NCBI GenBank assembly: GCA_965153355.1 | Contig: OZ231127.1 | Location: 29,078,001 to 29,142,000 of the forward strand | DNA length: 64,000 nucleotides | Reading direction: 5' to 3' | Origin: Flaccisagitta enflata | Lineage: Eukaryota > Chaetognatha > Sagittoidea > Aphragmophora | In this document: positions 53,697 to 64,000 of the stretch, piece after piece | Numbering within the stretch: the stretch's first letter is position 1 | How the letters are laid out: each line of letters opens with the position of its first letter | Position numbers and translations under genes: made by a program | The notes under the pieces: generated by a model | What the model was told of the DNA's origin: nothing | Database searches by the model: none | What the model saw: only the letters and a program-made list of their open reading frames with translations

Positions 53697-54227
53697 CAGT
53701 CAGTGGACAAAACAAAATAGGTAGAGAGCTCACTCTGTTGGCTTTGATCCAACCTACTGTTACTAAACAGTGCAGCGGGCTGGAAATAATAACTGGTTGT
53801 GAAAATTAAAGCCGGCTGTCATCTTACAAAGTCGGCAAAAATCCAACATAAATAGAATAAAATGTGACTTGCATATTTATCATCCTGATGAAATTCTGAG
53901 AAGTTTGACATGTCACACTTAGCACTTTTATAAGAAACAATCTTTTAACATTGCATTATAACTTTATTAAACATTGATAAAAATCGTTTATTTTCATATA
54001 AAAGTATATGTTGTGAAATATCAAACTTGTCAAAATTTCACCAGGATTATTAATTTGCAGATCTCATTTTATATGGTGAAAATTCGATTTTTGCCAACTT
54101 TGTAGCATGACAGCCGGCTGTAATTTTTACAACCAGTTGTTGTTTACAGCCTCCTGTTTGATAACAGTAGGTTGGATCAAAGCCAACAGAGTAAGCTCTC
54201 TACCTATTTTGTTTTGTCCACTGACTG
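53697..54227. mobile_element. 531-bp palindromic element, CAGTC ends, copy 2
   Basis: The ends CAGTCAGTGGACAAAACAAA and the complement are flanked by TTAA on both sides (53693-53696 and 54228-54231). It is co-linear with copy 1 (48220-48709) through TGGTTTTGATCC-like, CATCCTGATGAAATTCTGAG and TCACCAGGATTAT blocks. It is about 40 bases longer near the left arm, where CCGGCTGTCATCTTACAAAG pairs with the right arm. Copy 1 has therefore probably lost this piece. Confidence 0.9.
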
Positions 54228-54231
54228 TTAA

Positions 54232-54683
54232 ACCGAAAGGATCCCCCGGGCATTGAGATATAATATACAGGATAATAAATGCGGATGAAATTTTGATGAA
54301 AATTCATTTCCTAGGACCATTAAAATATAATCATAAGAGACGAAAGACCTGGATGGATCTCCTGAATAGCTGAAACATGTGAGTCATTCAAAAGAGGAGC
54401 AGGTTGGTATGCATCTGATGCAAAAACAAACTCACAAGTCGATACGTCATGGTGTACAGGAACAAGAAATTTTGGTTTCATTTCACTTTTTGCATTCAAA
54501 ATTAGTTAATGATAAAAAAACATTATCAAGATTTCAGTTGAGTATTTTTGATATAATGTATAAGGAGTTTTCACAAAGTTTTTAATTCCAGAATACGGAC
54601 TATAGCCTCATAACAATCAGAAATAAAAATTTAATGTTTGAATTTCTGAGAAAAATGGTGAACAAAATTTCAAAATGTTATTG
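54232..54683. other. Intergenic stretch, no gene seen
   Basis: Nothing recognised. Confidence 0.4.
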
Positions 54684-54822
54684 GGTGAAATTAAATCACA
54701 GCCTCAAAAAAGAAAATTTTGCGTTTCTAAGAACATGGCCCTTTTCTTATATGTTTTCAAAAAGAGGCCATGTTTTTGGAAATGCAGATTTTTTAATCTT
54801 TATGCAATGATATAATTTCACT
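54684..54822 (-). mobile_element. 139-bp inverted repeat, possible family 3 relative
   Basis: Arms GTGAAATTA..ATCA pair, and the core hairpin has AACATGGCC and GGCCATGTTTTT. The length and the flanking TGCATTTCCAAAAACAT resemble the cores at 916-1056 and 11297-11435, but the rest is diverged. Confidence 0.5.
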
Positions 54823-55747
54823 TAACAGGTATCAGATGACAAAGAATAATTTTTTTTTGTAAAAATTTTTTTTTTCTACCTTGTTTCAATACATTATGTA
54901 TGTCAAGTCTGTATTTCAGAGATTATTTATGCAAAAATTTTTTGTTGAACATTTAAAAAATGTTTTTTCACTAAAAAAGATTATAAAAACTTGATATAAA
55001 AGATATCTAAAAAATTGTAATGACGCATGAAATTTCTTCTTCCCGTACACTGCGTCATACTGAAAATATATATTTTGGTTCTAGGTACTCAAGAATATCG
55101 TCATTTTGAAACTGTCAATCATCACATCGCTTTGGTTTAGAAAAATAAAGATTATTGGAAAAAAGTCGATAATTGGAAAAAAGTCGATTTTCTTATCCCC
55201 TTCGTCTACGTATATATATATAATCGTACATCAGTACGATTAGTTGTAAGGTGAAAGATACATACGCAGTATGATAATCAATCGAAAAATCTTTGATAAA
55301 GTATGACCAAGACCAGGAACTATCTTTCATCTAGTAAAATTTTTGGGAGAGAGAATGAGAAAGAGAGGAAAAAAAAGGCCGGAATATATGTTCAGATGGT
55401 TCGCATATAATTCTCTACTTAAACTATATAATCTAGACAAAATTTTGATGTAGGCGCTTTTAAAAATGTTTTGATTGTTTATATAAAAATCGCCGCGTTG
55501 AACAGTTTTTTTTTATTAAAGAGATCATCAATCTCAACACGCGTGATGTGAGATCTTGGCTCACGTTCGGACGGATGGTGAATGAATGAAATTGGAAAAA
55601 AAAGAAAAAAAAACACAATCTGAAATCGAGGTTGTACTTTTTAACCTGGAAAAATCAAGGAGATCTATCGATGAATCGATCCATCTTATCATAGTACAGC
55701 TGATGAAGCTTGAAACTATCATTTTCTCCTTGATTTATAATCCCATA
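54823..55747. other. Intergenic stretch, no gene seen
   Basis: AT-rich. A TATATATATA run lies near 55211. Nothing else. Confidence 0.4.

Positions 55748-55828
<81 letters not shown>
55748..55828 (+). repeat. (GAT)n microsatellite
   Basis: About 27 ATG/GAT units. Confidence 0.98.
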
Positions 55829-55829
<1 letters not shown>

Positions 55830-55928
55830 CATAACAATGACGCGAACAGATTGCAAGTGATGAAGATGAGAAATGAGAATGAGAATGATAAGCACAATGG
55901 TAATGATGATGATAATGGCAAATCGATG

Positions 55929-55930
55929 CC

Positions 55931-56014
<84 letters not shown>

Positions 56015-56015
56015 A
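55929..56015 (+). repeat. (GAT)n microsatellite
   Basis: About 28 GAT units, 100 bases after the previous one, joined by GAT-rich sequence. Confidence 0.98.
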
Positions 56016-58267
56016 GTGATAACGATCTAAGATAATGATGGTGATACGGATGATAACTGGGAAAATGATGATGATGATGATGAGTAGACTTGGTTTATGA
56101 CAAGATCACGAGACTGATGAAATGAAATTTTACTCGTAAGCGGACACGTTCAATTCAGATCTGGACGGAAGTGGTCCTTGATTAGTTTCCACCCCCGCGA
56201 TGATCTCTCCCCCTCCCCCCCGTGATGATTGGCCAATACCAAAAACTAATCTCGACTTCCTCCCGCTGTCATTACTTTTTCAAGACTTTTCAAGACTTCT
56301 GTCGAAATCAATCTATGGCAAATGGATCTATCAAGTGGGTGCAACTGCCGAAAAAGATTCATCCGAAAGTCACTTAGAAATGGTTTGTCCATTAACTTCG
56401 ATATCAACGTCGATTTTTTGGGTAGTTGAATTTGGAACTGCAAAAATGAAACAAAGTTCGTTTGTTTTTGTTTTTCAGCAGTTTTGGGAAAAAAGTTAGA
56501 AGTTGCGACACGTAACAAAAGTAAAGATTGTGATTGTGATTGTGATTGTGAGGACTATTTTGCAACCCTTGTTATTTATCTCTACAGTCAACTAAAAGAG
56601 CGATGGCTCAGAAAACTACCGCACTGAGTGTTTTCGGCCAGACAATAAAAAAAAGTAGTATGAGTAAAGCAGCTGAACACGGGGAAAAACCACTGTGCGT
56701 CTATCACAAACGAGGAAAAAATTGTCACTTGCCCTTTAAAAAGGCGAAAAAAAAAAAGCAGTCGGTTGGAAAAGGAGTTTTTTTCCTTTTTGTGATACTT
56801 TTCGAGATCGTTTTCAATGACTTTTACCCATTTGGACTCATTCACTTTCTCATTTAATAGAGCCACAGAAAAGAACTCGTTTTCCCCTAAAATCTTTTAG
56901 GAGAATTAAGTATAATGACGAGGTTTAGCGTTTCATACACAAATGAGTGAAATATGTCATTTGCGTGATGAAAAAAAGTCGCTTTGAAAACAAAGGTGAA
57001 CTAACTTTTGCGTGGTGATTCAAAGATGGTGAGTAACATGACAGAAAAGCCAAATCATTAAACCAAATGCCTTTTAGATTCTTTCAAATACATGAGGTCA
57101 TAACAGTTTAAAGGTCAGATCGAGGAAAACGTCAGTGCTGTATATCTCTATCACCCTCAATAGCGTGAGAGAGGGGGAAGGGGGGAGGGCAAAGGAGACT
57201 TCGCCCCGCGCCCTCGGAAAAAAACCCTGACCTTCTGAGTGCATGACTTTCCCCTCCCCCTCCTCCCAATTTCAAATTTCCTCTTTTTTCCACGCCCATC
57301 TGACTTTTCTCTTTCATTTTTTCCGTCTTTGATGTGCTCTCAACACGGAAAGCAACGATGAACATTTCAAGAGGTGGATAGTGTTTTTTTTCTACATCAA
57401 CATAAAAACATACCTACATTTGCTTTGCAAATATATCCTTGCTACTGCTTATTGATGAAGAGACAAGATCAGTGTGCACATTGCACAAATGTTTTGTTTT
57501 TTGTAAGAACATTTTACTTACTCAGCGTGGTCGGGCGTTGTGGGCGTTGTGGGCGTTGTGGGCTTCGATGCTGACGTCACTCGTTTTTTGATTCTGCCGC
57601 GTTTCCGCATCGAAGGAATTCGCCATTTTTTCCACCGGAACATCGACGCCATTTTAAGCTTTTTTTAAGTTTTTACTCTTTTTTTTTTAGCTGACGTAGG
57701 TTAATTTTTATGGGAAAAGTTTCAACCGAAAATTGTCACCGGCACTACCCTTAGATAGGCATAGCTATCAGACGTTCTGGACGGTTGTGTAACTTGTATG
57801 AGTAGACGATGACTGTTATGCTTAAATACAGGTCGATAGAGTATTTCTTGTCAGATGTAGTTTCAAGTTATGCAAAGGTTTGACGCGAGTGCCGCATATC
57901 GAAAATGCAAAAAGTTCCGTGAAAGGTTTCGTAGTAAAGGTTAATCTTAGGTATTTAGCTATACTTCAAGAGAAGCCAAAAGTGCGTTAGGGAGATATTG
58001 CGTTTTCATCTTAGAGAATATGTTGGAATTATTTCAGTGTAAGAAAAGACGAGGAACATCATGGCTTGTCTGAAAATGTCGTTTGCGCACTATCACTGAT
58101 AGTCAATCAATGGATATATCATTTACGGTTTCTAAATCAATATCGTAATGGAAAAAAAATGCCAATAGATACATATGATTTCATAATGGATATCGTATGA
58201 ATTTCATTTTGCTTATCGGCGGTAGAAATTCATCGAAGATAAACAGTTAAAACCGGCAGCTGTTTTT
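56016..58267. other. Long intergenic stretch, no gene supported
   Basis: About 2.2 kb with short direct repeats only: GTGATT at 56526-56550 and GTTGTGGGC at 57538-57562. Frames of 80-100 codons around 56200-56860 have no recognisable domain. Confidence 0.4.
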
Positions 58268-58268
58268 T

Positions 58269-58510
58269 AGTCGCGTGTTACGCGACTCTACTGGCCACTT
58301 TTTGGTCCATTTGTCAATTTTTGCTTTTTTGGGTCGCCGCTCCTGCCGTTTGGATTACTCGTGTATGGTCTTTAACTGTCACTATGTTGTTCCTGGCCAA
58401 TTACATGTTATCAAATTAAAAAAAAAAATCCTGCCAGTCTCTGATTAGCCTCCGATATAACGGCCCGTGCCACCCGCACGCGACTAAGGTTACCATGTAT
58501 CCGGCCTTGG
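58269..58510 (+). mobile_element. Hairpin family 1 copy
   Basis: Hairpin AGTCGCGTGTTACGCGACT (58269-58287), CTACTGGCCACTTTTTGG in place of the usual GTCC tract, then CCCGCACGCGACTAAGG half-site (58476-58485) and CATGTATCCGGCCTTGG. The tetranucleotide tract is missing, so the tract is not needed for the copy ends to be kept. Confidence 0.85.
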
Positions 58511-58677
58511 TTTTTCAAAAAAGATGTCTGACATCCTCAACATTCAACAACAACAACCAAAGGCAGATGCGTCAAATCAAATTCAAGCGTGTAACGTTAC
58601 GCCATCCACGTCAAGAAGAAATGTTCTAAAAGCGCGATCATGGAAAAGACGATACAGGTTCACTTTCAAAGGGCAAC

Positions 58678-58838
58678 AGTCGCGGACGGTTGAGCAGGGG
58701 CAGTAAAAAAAAAGGCTCACTTGCAGTCCTACACAACTCAAACTTAAACTTGAAATTACAAAAACAACGGCCAATCCAAGATGTTATGGACAAACGGACG
58801 GACCGACGGACGGAAACAGCAAGGTGTAGAGTCGCGTT
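58678..58838 (-). mobile_element. Hairpin family 1 copy
   Basis: Half-site AGTCGCGGACGGTTGAGCAG, then GGACCGACGGACGG tract, GCAAGGTGTAGAGTCGCG. The hairpin second arm is truncated. It lies in inverted orientation 170 bases after the previous copy. Confidence 0.75.
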
Positions 58839-59088
58839 TCATATATGATTCGGGAGGAAAAAAACAAGAGTGGACAGACCAGGATTTTATTCTAGTTATC
58901 CTGTATTTTCGGAATCAGCTTGGTACTGACGTGACATCAAATGGCCAGTTCCAATTTTTAGGCGAATTTTGGCCTCATGCTAAGAAAGAAGAATATTCTC
59001 TCTCTTTGTAGCAGAGGAGAAAGGATGGAAAGGACGGGAAAATCAGGTCAAGATCTGTTGCTGTTGGTCGTGGCTACTCCAATGCCAA
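58839..59088. other. Intergenic stretch, no gene seen
   Basis: Nothing recognised. Confidence 0.4.
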
Positions 59089-59089
59089 A

Positions 59090-59098
59090 TCATCATCG

Positions 59099-59170
<72 letters not shown>

Positions 59171-59190
59171 GTATCGTCACCATCATTAGT

Positions 59191-59249
<59 letters not shown>

Positions 59250-59264
59250 TATCATCACCATCAC

Positions 59265-59305
<41 letters not shown>

Positions 59306-59330
59306 CCATCACTAACCATTATCATCATCG
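59090..59330 (+). repeat. (ATC)n microsatellite, about 220 bp
   Basis: ATC units in three blocks, with ATCAGTATCGTCACC and ATTATCATCACC interruptions. Confidence 0.98.
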
Positions 59331-59381
59331 TCATCACTGTGATCATCATCCTCAATCCTCGTATTGACTTAATGGCGTTTT

Positions 59382-59545
59382 GGGGCAGCAGCCCCAAAGA
59401 GGACAAAGTCCTGTGGAACACAGGGGGACTTTTGTTAGTCTGTTTGTTTGTCCATCTGTAGGTATGTTTGTCCCCCTTGTGGGCCTCAAATCAGGCCTCT
59501 CAAGCCTCAAATCAGGCCTCTCTTGCCTCATACAGGGAATACCGC
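59382..59545 (+). mobile_element. Hairpin family 2 copy with short minisatellite
   Basis: GGCAGCAGCCCCAAAGAGGA, GTCCTGTGGAACACAGGGGG, GTCTGTTTGTTTGTCC and CCCCC. Then two GGCCTCAAATCAGGCCTCTC units. Confidence 0.85.
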
Positions 59546-59719
59546 GCCAACCGGGACAAAAGAAAACGACATATTTTCTCTTCTGAAAATGACAAATTTG
59601 ATTTGAAAACAGATTCTGGTAGATCTTTTAAACCGATTTCATATCATTAAGAACAATCATGACTGCATAGTACATTGAAAGCACACGAAAAGATGGAAAA
59701 TAGTCGCAAAAGCGTTAGA
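59546..59719. other. Short intergenic stretch
   Basis: Contains GGGAATACCGCGCC, whose complement-like sequence GGCGGGGTATTCCC is at 60911-60924 beside another 20-bp minisatellite. The two may be matching inner edges of an inverted cassette. Confidence 0.45.
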
Positions 59720-60330
59720 TGGTCAGCGGTACCCGTTGCCCCTAATTGAAGTGTATGAGGGTGTGAGGTGGTGAGAGGGGCAGCGGCCCCGAAGGAGCCG
59801 ATGACCTATGCTGTTTTTATTTGAGCCTGGAGGCTGGAATTGGGGCCTTGAAGCGGGGATTTGAGCTCAAAGGCGGGGATTTGAGCCTCATGGCTGAGAT
59901 TTGAACCTCGAGACTGAGATTTGAGCCTCAAGATTGGGATTTGAGCCTCAAGGCTGGGATTTGGGCCTTGAGGCTGGGATTTGGGCATTGAGGCTGGGAT
60001 TTGGGCCTTGAGGCTGGGATTTGGGCTTTGAGGCTGGGATTTGGGCCCCGAGGCTGAGATTTGGCAAATGAGGCTGAGATTTGGGCCTCGAGGTTAAGAC
60101 TTGGGCCTCAAGGCTGGGATTTGGGCCTCAAGGCTTGGATTTGGGCCTTGAGGCTTAGATTTGGGTTTTGAGGCTAAGATTTAGGCCTCCAGGCTGGAAT
60201 TTGGGTCTCAAGTCTGAAAGCGGGGGGGGGGGGGGGGTACGAAGAAGGAGAAGGAGGAGAAGGAGAAATTTCTCCTGTGTGAAAGCATAGGTCATCGGCC
60301 CCTTCGGGGCCGCTGCCCAAAAAGCCAAAA
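59720..60330. mobile_element. Hairpin family 2 cassette enclosing a 20-bp minisatellite
   Basis: Left end, plus strand: lead GGTCAGCGGTACCCGTTGCC, then GGCAGCGGCCCCGAAGGAGC and CGATGACCTATGCT. Right end, minus strand: GGCAGCGGCCCCGAAGGGGC with CGATGACCTATGCT (60284-60318). The second hairpin is replaced by the same new sequence at both ends, so the two ends changed together or were copied from each other. The interior is the array at 59820-60220. Confidence 0.88.
59820..60222 (+). repeat. 20-bp minisatellite (GAGGCTGGGATTTGGGCCTT)
   Basis: About twenty units with a strict 20-base period. The best-conserved units are in the middle, diverged ones at both edges. A G-run (60222-60237) marks the right edge. 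Confidence 0.97.
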
Positions 60331-60900
60331 TTTGACAAATTTCTTGTAATTTTCTCCAAAAATGCGCGAAGTACTTTAATTGTACACTTCTTTTGTTAAC
60401 TATTGCAACAAAGATTGGATTAAAAAACTTGGATTTGTCTTAAATTGAATGGGGAATCAATATAGTTTTATGAAAAAGCTTTATAAACTGATAACTGGGT
60501 TTCTCTCGTTGAAATTTTTCACTCAATCGAAGAAAAAAATAAGAAATCCAACTTTTTTATCATGAAACTCGGTTAAATTTTCAAAAATTATCATAAGTAG
60601 GCAAAATGAATGATGGAGTATGAAACTACATCGAATTATCTATCATTCAAGACCAATCCCAGCATAGTAGCTTGATTTGTCTAGATTTGGCAAGAGTATG
60701 AAGAAATGATGTTCAAATATCACAATCGCAAATTTTTGCAATTCCAGAATTCATGATTTACATAAGAAGTGATAATAAGGCCAAAGTATTGGTCTCACCA
60801 TGACAAAGTTTATAGATAACAATCCGGTTATAAAGCTCTCTCTAGAACTGTTGTCAGAATTGATCCACCATTTTCAGAAGCAGAGAATTGTCGTTTTCTT
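60331..60900. other. Intergenic stretch, no gene seen
   Basis: AT-rich; nothing recognised. Confidence 0.4.
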
Positions 60901-60929
60901 TCGTCCCGGTAGGCGGGGTATTCCCTGTA

Positions 60930-61160
60930 TTAGGCCTATCAGGCTTCAAATAAGTCCTCTCAAGCATCAAATCAAACATCATATTTGCCCTTGCAGGCCT
61001 CAAATATGCTCTCTCAGGCCCATAATCTGCCCTGTCAGAGCACAAATCTGCCAACTCAAGCTTGAAATCAGATCTTTTCCTTCAAATCAGCCCAGCCATC
61101 TTCCTCAGCCCTTAAGCAAGCCTTCAGGAAATCAAACCCCCTCAATCAGCCCTCTTTAGT
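60930..61160 (+). repeat. 21-bp minisatellite (AGGCCTCAAATATGCTCTCTC type)
   Basis: About nine diverged units of the same class as 3481-3835. It lies inside the next family 2 copy on its tract side. Confidence 0.85.
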
Positions 61161-61184
61161 GCCTCATCAACTAACTTAAGCAGG

Positions 61185-61335
61185 ACAAATGAAAGTCCCC
61201 CTGCGTTCTACAAGACATCGTTTCCTTTGGGGCTGCTGCCCTTTTTCCCTTCACTGCAGTTCACAGTCATGCAGAGCAGGGCAACAGGTGTCGATGACCA
61301 CATAATGCCCTTGGGCGACCTGTTAGGCAGTCATT
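61185..61335 (-). mobile_element. Hairpin family 2 copy, with lead region
   Basis: On the minus strand: lead CAAGGGCATTATGTGGTCAT, GCAGCAGCCCCAAAGGAAAC, GATGTCTTGTAGAACGCAGG, then the minisatellite. The GTCC tract is nearly absent. Confidence 0.8.
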
Positions 61336-62008
<673 letters not shown>

Positions 62009-62159
62009 GCACGGGCACAAACAGACTGTCTTACAGTAACAGACAGACAGACAGGATAGAGACAGGAGAAGAGAGATTTGGCAAATGAGAAAAATCGGTG
62101 GAAGCTCTTCGGCCATAATCTGCTTAGCTTACGACAAGAATCTCTTCCATGACATCTCC

Positions 62160-62205
62160 TGCTCCTCATCTTCCTCTTCCTCCTCTTCCTCCTCCACTCC
62201 TTCCT
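62160..62205 (+). repeat. (TCC/TTCC)n short tract
   Basis: CTCCTCATCTTCCTCTTCCT pyrimidine run. Confidence 0.8.
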
Positions 62206-62293
62206 CCATGAGTCCACAGCCGCCAAATTCAACAATGAGTCGCCCAAAAATGGAAACTGCTCAAAGCCGATTGGAGGGTGTGACTAAGTTTTG

Positions 62294-63533
<1,240 letters not shown>

Positions 63534-63620
63534 AAATCGGCAAGTGTGAACCTACTTTATCGTTGGTGCGCGCATATAATCTTCATGTTGAATTTGCACC
63601 TTGGTGTCCAAAAAAAGGAA

Positions 63621-63775
63621 TATTTGGCATATGACCGACGATCTAATTTGCGCATGTCCTTGCAACAATATTTCGCGTATGACCGACCATCTAACTTGCG
63701 CGTGTCCTTGCAAGAATATTTCGCGTATAACCGACCATCTAACTTGAGCGTGTCCTTAAAAAGGTCACGATCTAA
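63621..63775 (+). repeat. 48-bp tandem repeat, three copies
   Basis: Units start at 63621, 63669 and 63717 and contain TATTTCGCGTATGACCGACC, ATCTAACTTGCGCGTGTCC and TTGCAAGAA. The sequence GGTCACGATCTAACT follows as a partial fourth unit. Confidence 0.93.
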
Positions 63776-63801
63776 CTCCGCATGAATTTTTTGTTCTTTT
63801 T

Positions 63802-63860
63802 AGTCGCTTACTAAGCGTTTCTTCTGAGATTGTGTCCGTCGGTTGGTGGATATGTAGGTC
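63802..63860 (+). mobile_element. Hairpin family 1 fragment
   Basis: AGTCGCTTACTAAGCGTTTC, then GAGATTGTGTCCGTCGGTTG. The stem is different (GCTTA/TAAGC) but still pairs. A CCCCTGCCCC motif at 63911 and a GTTGGTCTGTCCGTC tract at 63973 may be its distal part and a further copy. Confidence 0.55.
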
Positions 63861-64000
63861 TTTAGATGACGTGTTATTGGTTGAAACATTTATTTCTGAT
63901 CATTTTTGCCCCTGCCCCAGAACCCCTTTTTAAGTGACAATGTTTGCCCATCTGTTAGCCAGTTGGTTAGTTAGTTGGTCTGTCCGTCTCCCGAATGTAA

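Noticed and set aside
53697-54227. piggyBac MITE because of TTAA flanks
   Set aside because: The sister copy has TATG flanks and the ends lack the CCC start typical of piggyBac.
59820-60222. CRISPR array
   Set aside because: Units are contiguous 20-mers without unique spacers, and the genome is eukaryotic.

Overview
This is a non-coding-looking piece of a repeat-rich eukaryotic nuclear genome. The evidence is: Pol III box A/box B SINE heads, several MITE-like or fold-back DNA elements with target-site duplications, very long di-, tri- and tetranucleotide microsatellites (by my rough tally about one eighth of the window), many minisatellites, and no dense, ordered reading frames. I read it as an animal, probably an invertebrate, but nothing here fixes the taxon. 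No household gene, rRNA, functional tRNA, intact transposase or reverse transcriptase could be recognised.

Layout. 0-5.3 kb: a TGTAAGTA array, a 500-bp palindrome and a 2.8-kb fold-back composite (2504-5318) with 457/461-bp inverted arms, flanked by CCAACA on both sides. 5.3-15 kb: (GA)n and (CA)n arrays, a GACATT minisatellite, five MITE-like elements (8694, 9299, 10065, 10988 and the repeat around them) and a head-to-head SINE pair (13100-13620). 15-33 kb: minisatellites of about 20 bp, the 'AGTCGCG hairpin' and 'GCAGCGGCCCC hairpin' families, long (GT)n, (TTG)n, (CT)n and (CTTT)n tracts, and a duplicated (GAA)n unit. 33-48 kb: more microsatellites, 70-bp and 60/120-bp tandem arrays, more hairpin-family copies and a tRNA-derived SINE. 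48-54 kb: two full copies of a 490-531 bp palindromic element with 4-bp target duplications flank the best coding candidate, a Thr/Pro-rich open frame on the minus strand (50052-51824). 54-64 kb: (GAT)n arrays, hairpin cassettes enclosing a 20-bp minisatellite, and long (CA)n, (GT)n and (GA)n arrays.

The strongest pattern that ordinary annotation misses is two dispersed families with the same plan: a conserved hairpin, a spacer of roughly 20 bases, then a (GTCC)n-like tract. Family 1 (hairpin AGTCGCGTGCACGCGACT or AGTTGCGTGTCCGCAACT) has about 17 copies here. Its stems show paired changes, including a G-U type intermediate, and a half-site of the hairpin recurs at the far end of the unit. Family 2 (GCAGCGGCCCCAAAGGGCC followed by TGTCCTGTAGGACA) has about 15 copies, often in inverted pairs that enclose minisatellites of 20-21 bp. 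These look like non-autonomous mobile or amplifying units that carry or seed simple repeats. The mechanism is unknown from sequence alone.

Most long open frames in the window are translations of simple repeats (SLSL, RERE, CVCV, THTH, KKKE, PSVRPSV) and are not listed as genes.
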